Source of the DNA: Niallia sp. XMNu-256
GTDB lineage: Bacteria > Bacillota > Bacilli > Bacillales > Cytobacillaceae
NCBI RefSeq assembly: GCF_036670015.1
Contig: NZ_CP137636.1
Location: forward strand, 32,501 to 90,000
DNA: 57,500 nt
Direction of reading: 5' to 3'
The translations under genes and the position numbers were made by a program. Below are positions 1 to 8,700 of this stretch, piece after piece (positions within the stretch are counted from its first letter, which is position 1; each line of letters starts with the position of its first letter). Below the pieces are notes generated by a model. That model searched no databases and was not told the origin of the DNA. It worked only from the letters and a program-made list of their open reading frames with translations.

Positions 1-79
<79 letters not shown>

Positions 80-83
80 AAAC

Positions 84-118
84 AAAGAGTATCCTTTTTA
101 TTTGGATACTCTTTTTCG
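84..118 (+). terminator. Intrinsic terminator of the rRNA operon
   Basis: An 11-bp perfect stem (AAAGAGTATCC at 84-94 with GGATACTCTTT at 104-114) with a 9-base loop is followed by a T-rich run. Confidence 0.9.
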
Positions 119-125
119 TTTTCAC

Positions 126-163
126 AGTAAAAAGAGCATCTAAAATCAGGTGCTCTTTTTACT
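126..163 (-). terminator. csfB terminator (minus strand)
   Basis: A 13-bp perfect stem (126-138 with 151-163) has an A/T-rich outer part, so it gives a U-run on either strand. It overlaps the csfB stop codon and ends csfB transcription; it may also back up the rRNA terminator. Confidence 0.75.
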
Positions 164-362
164 AAGAAAAGATCTCTGGTGCTGTTACCTTTCTTAACTT
201 ACTCAGAAAGTATTTATACTTTGGGTCATTTGTTTCAGTCGCAATCATATCCTTTTCACAATCTGAACAAATAAATGAAGTATACAGATGGATTCCCTTT
301 TCTTTATGAACTTCACAAATCACACATACTTCTCCTCTTTCGTCCCTTGTCGCTGAATTCAC
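162..362 (-). CDS. csfB: CsfB/Gin, anti-sigma-G factor
   Basis: This is a small zinc-finger protein (66 aa from the start chosen here) with two CxxC motifs, CVIC and CSDC, and the conserved GIHLYTSFICSDCE stretch of CsfB (Gin). In B. subtilis it binds and inhibits sigma-G in the forespore until engulfment is complete. The frame can be opened at an ATG at 377, but a strong SD (GGAGGTG, 369-375) lies six bases before a GTG at 362, and the sigma-F-type promoter predicts transcription to begin at about 376. GTG-362 is therefore the likely start. It lies between the rRNA operon and yaaO as in B. subtilis, but xpaC and yaaN are missing from this neighbourhood. Confidence 0.9.
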   Translation of the reverse strand: MNSATRDERGEVCVICEVHKEKGIHLYTSFICSDCEKDMIATETNDPKYKYFLSKLRKVTAPEIFS

Positions 363-382
363 TCGATTCACCTCCATATCAT

Positions 383-412
383 TATGTTGCCCATTGCAAC
401 ATTAATATATAC
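383..412 (-). promoter_or_regulatory. Sigma-F/G-type promoter of csfB
   Basis: On the minus strand the -35 is GTATA (408-412), the spacer is 15 bases and the -10 is GGGCAACATA (383-392). The sigma-F consensus is GYATA then GGnnAnAhTR; one -10 position deviates. B. subtilis csfB is a sigma-F gene. The transcript should begin near 376. Confidence 0.7.
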
Positions 413-583
413 AACATTGCGAAAATTAAATCATATAGTTTACTTGATTAATATTGTATGTTTACCCTTTTCATTGGTTGTATGTCTCTTCATACTTTTA
501 TATAAGATGAATGTTGAACATTATGTTTGGTTTGATAAAATGAATGAGGATTGGATAATGAATTAGAAAAGGTAAGGTGTATA

Positions 584-2011
584 ATGAATCATTCAATAAC
601 CCCTTTATATAATAGATTAATCAATCATATTAAGAAACATCCAATTTCCTTCCATGTTCCAGGGCATAAACAGGGGATAATTTTTACAGAACCGTTTTCA
701 TATTTTCATGACATACTTAATTTAGATGTAACTGAGTTAACGGGTTTAGATGATCTTCATTGCCCTGAAGGAGTTATAAAAGAAGCTCAGGATCTTTTGG
801 CGTCTTTATATAAAGTTAATAAGAGCTATTTCTTAGTAAATGGATCAACGGTAGGCAATCTAGCTATGATATTGGCTGCTATAAAAGAGAATGATGAGGT
901 ACTAGTTCAGCGAAATAGTCATAAGTCTGTCCTTAATGGGATTGAATTGGCAGGGGGCAAACCTGTTTTCCTAGACCCTGAATACAATGAACAATGGGCT
1001 ATTTCTCAAGGAGTTTCTCGAGAAATGGTTCAACATGCACTAGATATGTTTCCAAATGCTAAGGCGCTTGTTCTCACATATCCGAATTATTACGGACAGG
1101 TTAATGATCTTGAAGGCATTATTAAAATCACGCATAGCAAGAATATCCCTGTTTTGGTTGATGAGGCACATGGTGCTCATTTTATTACAGGGGGGGCATA
1201 TCCAAAATCAGCCGTTCAATTAGGAGCTGATATAGTCGTTCAATCTGCACATAAAACTCTCCCTGCCATGACCATGGGTTCGTTTTTACATATAAATAGT
1301 CGATATATTTCAGTTGAATCGATAGAAAAATACCTTCATATTTTGCAGTCAAGCAGTCCGTCCTATCCAATTTTAGCTTCACTTGATCTAGCGAGAAGCT
1401 ATGCAGCGACCTATGAGGATGACGATCATGAATACTTAAAGAAGGAAATAGAAACTTTTAAAAATAAACTCCATCAATTGGATCAAATTAATGTACTTGA
1501 GAGCAGTGAAGGGGATTTGCTTAAACTTACCATTCAAACAGCGAATGAATTAAGTGGATTTCAAATGCAATCTTTGTTTGAAGAAAAAGGTATTTATACA
1601 GAAATGGCTGACCCAGCTAATGTCTTACTCGTTCTTCCACTTTTAAAAAGGGGGATGGACTTTCCCTTCGATAAGGTAGTTGATACCATAGCTAGTTCAT
1701 TAAACCCCTATAAAATACAGAGAAGGACAATCATTAAATCTAAATATCAGCCAAGAGTTTCAACTCTAGTCATTCATTCAAATCAATTTACCCAATGGAA
1801 GGTAAAAGAGGTTAATTTAAGGCAATCAATAGATGGAATTGCTGCAGAGCCAGTTACTCCTTATCCACCAGGAATTCCGATATTAATGCCTGGAGAGAGA
1901 ATCACAGAAACAGTTGTTGAGCAAATAGAAGGTTTAATCGAAACTGGGGCAAGGTTTCAAGGGAATCCGAGAATTTACAAGCGATTAATCTATATTTTTG
2001 AAAAACAGTGA
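584..2011 (+). CDS. yaaO: Orn/Lys/Arg decarboxylase family protein (YaaO-like)
   Basis: This is a PLP-dependent fold-type I decarboxylase of the Orn/Lys/Arg family (475 aa). Visible are [10 protein letters not shown] near the N-terminus, TGLDDLH, NGSTVGN, the aspartate of VDEAHGAH, and the PLP lysine in SAHKTLPAM at about residue 224. The C-terminal [13 protein letters not shown] motif is also typical. The longest frame opens at a TTG at 551, but ATG-584 gives the family N-terminus ([12 protein letters not shown]) and follows an AAGGTG element. The substrate cannot be told from sequence; SpeA/arginine decarboxylase is a paralogue. It is probably co-transcribed with tmk, whose start lies 19 bases after its stop. 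Confidence 0.88.
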   Translation: MNHSITPLYNRLINHIKKHPISFHVPGHKQGIIFTEPFSYFHDILNLDVTELTGLDDLHCPEGVIKEAQDLLASLYKVNKSYFLVNGSTVGNLAMILAAIKENDEVLVQRNSHKSVLNGIELAGGKPVFLDPEYNEQWAISQGVSREMVQHALDMFPNAKALVLTYPNYYGQVNDLEGIIKITHSKNIPVLVDEAHGAHFITGGAYPKSAVQLGADIVVQSAHKTLPAMTMGSFLHINSRYISVESIEKYLHILQSSSPSYPILASLDLARSYAATYEDDDHEYLKKEIETFKNKLHQLDQINVLESSEGDLLKLTIQTANELSGFQMQSLFEEKGIYTEMADPANVLLVLPLLKRGMDFPFDKVVDTIASSLNPYKIQRRTIIKSKYQPRVSTLVIHSNQFTQWKVKEVNLRQSIDGIAAEPVTPYPPGIPILMPGERITETVVEQIEGLIETGARFQGNPRIYKRLIYIFEKQ

Positions 2012-2030
2012 GTTGGAGGAAACAGGACAA

Positions 2031-2666
2031 ATGGGTTATTTTATTACTCTTGAAGGTGTAGAAGGCTCTGGAAAATCTACGCTTATTCAAAATTTAAAGG
2101 AATTTGTCGGAAGTATCGGTAGAGAGGTTATTGTTACTAGGGAACCGGGTGGAATTGATATCTCTGAACAAATACGCTCAGTTATTTTGGATACAAAAAA
2201 TACAAAAATGGATGGCCGCACGGAAGCATTGCTTTACGCTGCAGCTAGAAGACAGCATTTAGTTGAGCGAATCATCCCTTCGTTACAGGAGGGAAAGGTT
2301 GTCTTATGTGATCGGTTTATTGATAGCAGTTTAGCTTATCAAGGTTATGCTAGAGAGCTTGGCATTGATGAGGTTTTATCGATCAACGAATTTGCAATTG
2401 GAAGTTTTATGCCAGATTTAACAATATACTTAGATTTGGATCCTGAAATTGGTTTGAGTCGGATTCGTAAAAATAAAGGGAGAGAGGTCAACAGGCTGGA
2501 TTTAGAGGAAATTCACTTTCATAAGAAGGTTCGAGAAGGTTATGAGGCTGTTATAAAGAGGTTCCCTGAGAGAATCGTGACAGTAGATGCAAACCAGGAA
2601 TTTAATAAAGTATTTGCAGATGTAAAAGAGGTATTTTTGGATAGAGCAAAGGAAATATTTAACTAG
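2031..2666 (+). CDS. tmk: Thymidylate kinase
   Basis: Phosphorylates dTMP to dTDP. The 211-aa protein has the P-loop GVEGSGKST at the N-terminus, the [12 protein letters not shown] motif, the TREPGG motif for dTMP binding, and the LID region. ATG-2031 follows GGAGGA (2015-2020) and gives the standard N-terminus ([12 protein letters not shown]); an upstream in-frame ATG at 1998 lies inside yaaO. In B. subtilis tmk is followed by darA (yaaQ), yaaR and holB; here a large convergent gene follows instead. Confidence 0.97.
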   Translation: MGYFITLEGVEGSGKSTLIQNLKEFVGSIGREVIVTREPGGIDISEQIRSVILDTKNTKMDGRTEALLYAAARRQHLVERIIPSLQEGKVVLCDRFIDSSLAYQGYARELGIDEVLSINEFAIGSFMPDLTIYLDLDPEIGLSRIRKNKGREVNRLDLEEIHFHKKVREGYEAVIKRFPERIVTVDANQEFNKVFADVKEVFLDRAKEIFN

Positions 2667-2763
2667 TTAGGCAGGCAAAATGGGGTATTAAGTTCGGGTA
2701 GAAATCCGGTCAAATAAGAGAAAGGGTTTCTAGGTCCGCGTGCTGCTTACAAATCAACCAAGA
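2667..2763 (+). other. Unexplained stretch between tmk and the glucan synthase gene
   Basis: About 97 bases hold no open frame. A possible hairpin pairs AGAAATCC (about 2700-2707) with GGGTTTCT (about 2724-2731), one wobble, without a following U-run, so it is not a good terminator. No known riboswitch core was recognised. This is the left edge of the region where darA and yaaR would be expected. Confidence 0.35.
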
Positions 2764-2790
2764 AAACCCCCATTCAAAGAATGGGGGAAG
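2763..2790 (-). terminator. Terminator of the glucan synthase gene
   Basis: An 8-bp perfect stem (CCCCCATT 2767-2774 with AATGGGGG 2780-2787) is flanked on the left by AAAA, which reads as a U-run on the minus strand. It lies just past the stop of the minus-strand gene. Confidence 0.8.
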
Positions 2791-2796
2791 GTATTC

Positions 2797-5700
2797 TTAT
2801 AATCGAATCACGACAAAATGTTCATTACCGTCGTTTAGGAGTTCGATCGCGAAACCAGTGTCAAGGGAATCATTAATTAAATCAACTCCCTTTCCATCAA
2901 CTTTAATTCCAGTGGATCCTGTATGATTTTCAACTTCAATTGTATAGACCGTATTTCCATAGCGATAAGAAGCTGAAAAACCAGGCCAATCCCGAGGAAT
3001 TTTCGGGTCAATTACAAGCTTATCTCCACGACGTCGGATACCGAGTATCCACTCAATCCCAACTTGGTACATCCAGCTTGCGGCACCGGTATACCATGTC
3101 CAGCCTGCATGACCTTCATTTGGTATAGCGGTGTACACATCGGCTGCCATTGCGTATGGCTCTCCGACATATCGTTTAACCTCTTGATCGGTTCGGGTGT
3201 GATTCATCGGGTTCAGCATATTGAACATTTCCATCGCTTTATCCCCATTTCCAAGCTGACACCAAGCAACAATTCCCCAAATGACCCCATGAGTATATTG
3301 GGCGCCATTTTCCCTAAGACCTGGTGGGTACCCTTGAATATAACCAGGGCTCGGTTCTGTTTGATCAAAAGCCGGAGTTAACAAGCGAACAACTGATAAT
3401 TCTCGTTCAACGAGTTCACGGTCAAATGAATTCATCGCTTGTTGGGCACGTTCTTCCGGGGCACCACCAGATATGACGGACCAGGATTGGGCAATGGCAT
3501 CAATTCGACATTCATCATTTTCAATGGAACCTAACCAGTCCCCAGAATCAGTAAAGGCCCGGCGGTACCATTGACCATCCCATCCATGTTCATTTAAGGC
3601 GGCAACCAACTGTTCTCTTCTCTCAATGTAGCCTTTTGTCTTTTCAGAATCACCACGGTTATGACAAATTTCCTCAAACCGCCTTAACACATCACAAATA
3701 AACCAGCCAAGCCAAACACTTTCTCCACGGCCATTGGCACCAACTAAGTTCATGCCATCATTCCAATCCCCCACACCGATGAGTGGCAATCCATGTTCGC
3801 CAATACGTGACAGGGCTTTATCAATAGCCCGTAAGCAGTGCTCGTAAATATTGGCCAATTGAGAGGATTGAACGGTTGGCTCATAGCGTTCATGCTCACC
3901 TTCTTTAAGTGGTTCACTATGGAGGAACGGTACCACTTCATCTAATAGACTATCATCACCTGTATGCTCCATATACCTGGATACTGTATAGGGGAGCCAC
4001 AATAAGTCATCAGAGAATAGAGTTCGAATTCCCCGTTGGGTTTCTTCATGCCACCAGTGTTGAACGTCACCTTCTTCATATTGGTGGGAGGCATGTAGTA
4101 ATATTTGCTTTCGGGTTAATTCTGGCAAAGTATGCAGCATCGCTAAGGAATCTTGTAATTGATCCCGGAAGCCATAGGCACCTCCTGCCTGATAGAAGGC
4201 TGTTCTAGCCCACATTCGACAGGCAAGGGATTGATACAATAGCCATCCATTTAGCAGAATATTGGTTTTAACAGATGGGGTTGAAACTTGAATTTGATTT
4301 AAATGGTCTTCCCAAAATGTGATGACCTCTTGGAGTGCCTCCTCACAAGCAACGGGTTGACTATACTTGTTAGCCAATTCCACAACAGTCTCATTATCAT
4401 CGTCACAGCCTAAAAGTACATAGACAACTTGCTCTGATTGTGGCTCAATTACGAGCTTTTGTTGAATTGCCCCACAGGATTCATGAAACACACCCGTTCG
4501 ACAAGTTAGTGAAAGATAATCGAAAGCTTCAGGATGTTCCAATGAACCGTTACGGCCAATAAATTCGGTTCGATCTGTTGTCCACGATTGATTTTCCACT
4601 AGTTTGCCGCTGTCATCCTTAGGGAAAATGCCTAAAAAGGCAATTGCCTCACGGAAAATCTCTTGATACGTATTTCTTGCGGTTAAAATATGAGCAGTCT
4701 CGTTCCACTCTGAAACGATATAAGGTGCATTTGCCGGTCTCATGACACCGAGCACCCATTCAGCATAATACGTTAAAGAAATCTGCCTCTGTCGATCACT
4801 ATTGTTTTTCAATACAACCCTCATAATTTTAACCGGATCTTGTCTTGGAACAAAAACAGTCATTTCATGGAAAATTCCGTTACGTTCATGTTCAAAACGT
4901 GAATACCCTCGGCCATGTGTGACTTTATAAGGTTCCTTCGCTTTAATAGCAGAAGGAGTAACAGACCAAACCTTGCCGCTTTCTTCATCTCGTAAAAAGG
5001 CTGTCTCTGTTGGCGAATCTAGGACGGGATCATTTGACCATGGAGTTAGCTTAAACTCGCGACTGTTATTCCACCATGTATAGCCTGTCCCTAGCTCCGA
5101 TATGAACGTACCGAATTTTGGATTAGCCATGACATTAATCCATGGTGCTGGTAAGTGGTGTCCGTCTTTTATTAAAATATTGTACTCGTTTCCATTAGGA
5201 GAGAATCCCCCCCAGCTATTGAAAAACTGCCAATTTTTTGTATCCTCCAGCCGATATTGATCAGAAGATGGAGAATAGGAAACAAGAGGGGTAGCAGGAA
5301 CCAATTTCTCTCTTTTTATAGCATCATCTTTGTCTTTAGGAATGCGCATTTGTGCTTTTAAGCTGACTCCGCCAGCCTGTAAAATTAAGCGGGATACAGC
5401 CAACAATAGACTTTTATCTTCTTCTGGTAATTGGTTTGCGGGAATTGCAAATACCCCGGAAGAACCAGCACCAAAGCGATTGACCCCATGCTCAGCTGCA
5501 CGCTGCAACGATTCCTGTAAGTTTTGCTGATACCCACCTGCTGATTCATTGAGCAGGACAAGGTCAAATAAAATTCCAAGTCGTCGTAAATACTCATGAC
5601 CCGTTAAGATTTTTACAATGAAAGGCATCTGACTTTCATTTTCAATCCGAACGAGTAAGATTGGACGGTCACCGGAAATTCCGTATGACCACAGGCTAGA

Positions 5701-8700
5701 TTGGCCTTTTTGATTGTTCAAAATGCTACTCTCACTCTCTTTACGAAGAGGGGAGCGGTATAAAATTTGGCTTGCTAGGTATTGGTATTCGGTCGCTTCT
5801 TTACTTGATAAGTGTAAATTTCGCAACTCGATCTGAGCTCGATTCCAAGCCATTTGAAAGGCTCTTTCCATTGAATGGTCTGGTGTCAACTGGCGAACAA
5901 TCTCAATGGCCTCTTCACGATTCTCACTCACAGAGGTAATCGCAAACATTTGAATTTGTTGGCCCGGCTTGATGGATACCCTTCGTCTCATAATGAAGGC
6001 TGGGTCGGCAACAGACCCTACTTTTCCACGAAGACGGGAACGAATCGCTTGTGGTTCTGATAAGCGATAGCCACGGCCGATGAAACTAGAGCGACTCGTA
6101 TCATACTCAATCGTTCCCATCTGACCGCCTTCTAAAAGGATCTTATGGGCAGCCCATAAAGTTTGATCGCCTTTTTCCCGAGGTCTTCTACCAGCAACAA
6201 GACAGCCTGCATGTTGGTCAAATTCCGTCCGAATAAATAATTTGCTAAATGCGGGATGGGCTTCATCAGCAATTGGATTCGCTAAGGCTAATTCAGTAAA
6301 GGTTGTTACCTCAACCACCTTAGATTCTTCACTTGTATTGTTTAATGTGATCCGACGAATCTCTGCATTCCATTCGGGAGAAACGCAAATCTCCATGGAT
6401 GTTTTGAGATCGCCATCTATCCTTGTAAAGGTAGCTTTATCCAATCCAAATCCTACGTGTTGATCCAATGATTCAACTTTACACGGCTGGTAAGAGGGAG
6501 ACCAAACTCGATCCGTTGAAATATCACGTATATAAACATAGTTCCCCCAGTGGTCCATAACTGGATCAGGGCGCCATCTTGAAACAAGTAACCCTTTATA
6601 AAGGGTGAACCCGCTTCCACTGTTCGTCACCACCGTTGTAAAAGAACCATTCGACAGAACATTTACCTCAGGAGTTTGCGTCTTTGGTGAACGATACTCT
6701 CTTACAGAGACAGCGTCCTGTTTTTGTTTACTATTTTCCACATGATCTTGGGTTAAGGCTGGATGTTTTATAAATCGTGCTTTTTTCGGAATTCGTTCTT
6801 GTAAAAGCAGCTCAGCGGCCCGTACTTGTTTATTACGATGGAATCGCTCATAAATCGGTGTCGGCAGTAATACATTGGCAAGCGTTAAGAAACTCATTCC
6901 TTGGTGATGGGCCATAAAACTGCGAACCACCATATGTTTTTTATTTTCAGGTAAGCGTCTCTTCGTAAAATCGATCGCTTCGTAATAGCCATACTTTCCT
7001 CTTCCATTTAACTTTTCAATTTCCTTTAATGTTTGTAAGGCCTTATTCTTGGCAAAAGGAAGCGAAAGGATGGTAGCGTAAGGGGCCACAACTAAGTCTT
7101 GTTCTAGTCCACGTTTAAAACCTAGACCAGGAACCCCAAACGCACGATATTGATAATTCATTTGATAATCGAAGGCGTAGAAGCCAGATTCGGAAATACC
7201 ATAAGGGACGCCCCGATTCTTGGCATATTCGATTTGCCGCTCCACAACAGCTTTGTACGTACTTTCCCATAGGGAGTTTCTATAGGTGCGCGTAAAGAGC
7301 CAGGGCATCAAGTATTCGAACATGGTAGCGGACCAAGATAGCAATACAGGTCTTTTTCCCACTCTAGTCATTGTTCTACCGAGTGCTTTCCAATGTGAAA
7401 CAGATACTTGTCCTAAAGCAATCGAAATAAAACTTGCTGTTCTTGCCTCAGAAGCCATTAAATCATAGAGAATATCATCACGTTCATGCCGCTCCACATG
7501 GTATCCCAATGTGAACAGCTTTGCATCATGATCGTATAATGGAACGAAGTTGGTTTCCCTAATCATTCTGTCCATTCGTTTAATTAGCTTTCTTCCTTTT
7601 TCAATCCATTCGTCGCTAAGCGGATTTCGCAAAATTTTTCCAGAGCCAACTGGTGTCAGCTCCTCTGAAAAGGCAATTTGCAATGAGTCAAATTCACTAT
7701 AGTTGGTATCTGCAGTAACATCATTTAAATGAAGTAAATCTGCTAATCCTTCTTTAACCGTAATGAGGCAACCTACAAGGTTTCCAGAATCTACAGTTGA
7801 TACGTAAATAGGGGACAATGGTTTTAGTGTAACGGTGTCATACCAGTTGTAGAGATGTCCTTCCCATTTTTCCATTTTATCAAGCGTATCTAACGTTCTG
7901 TCCAATCTTTGTATCAATCCAGGTGTATCAATAAAGTGGAAATCCCTTGCTGCTAATATACAGGTTAAATATAACCCAATATTAGTTGGTGATGTTCGGT
8001 GGGCAATTCCGTTTGGTGGATCGATTTGAACATTATCAGGCGGTAACCAGTTGTCCTCCTCGGTTACATAATCCTCGTAAAAAGACCAGATCTCCCGTGA
8101 GAGCTTTCGGAGCTCTTCTGTTTCTTCCTTTGAAAAGGAAAGTCTCTCTTGACGCACAGGTTTGTTCAACCACCCCACCATGAATGGTGTACTTGTCCAT
8201 AAAGCAGCAAGAATTAAACCAATCACCCTAACGGCAGTATTTTCATAGAGAAAAGTTGCAAGAATGAAAAGCCCAATTAGAAGATAACCACCATACAAGC
8301 CATAAATGTGATTTCGATTATGGGAATGTTTACGTTCTTCTTCCGCTGCCGTCGTCCATTGGAGTAATTGCCTTTTTGAAATGATCAGACGGTATAACGT
8401 TCGAGCAATTGCATCAAGCAATACGGCCGTTTGAAACGGCAGAGTAATAATTAAAACCATTACTTGGCCAAGGGTATAAAGAAAGCCCTTGAAATTCTGT
8501 ATGACATTCTGTATCGGTACCAATGATCGGAATACAGGAATAAATAAAGTTGCCATCACAATGAACACCCATCTTAATGGGGAACCCGGGAGTACGGTTA
8601 ATGCTAATAGCAATGTAAAAAACAGAGCCGGAGAAAGTAAACTTCGACGTAAATTATCAAAGATCTGCCAGCGTGTTAAAATGGACAAATCAACGGGTGC

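Noticed and set aside
384-566. A 60-codon hydrophobic frame on the plus strand between csfB and yaaO
   Set aside because: It has no SD, starts inside the csfB promoter, has no recognised relatives and its start runs against the csfB control region.
2700-2731. tmk terminator or riboswitch
   Set aside because: The hairpin has a large loop and no U-run; no known riboswitch core was recognised.
3064-3381. Plus-strand frames of about 100 codons (also 3909-4208 and 8489-8788) inside the glucan synthase gene
   Set aside because: All lie antisense to a clearly coding 2741-codon frame and carry no family motif.
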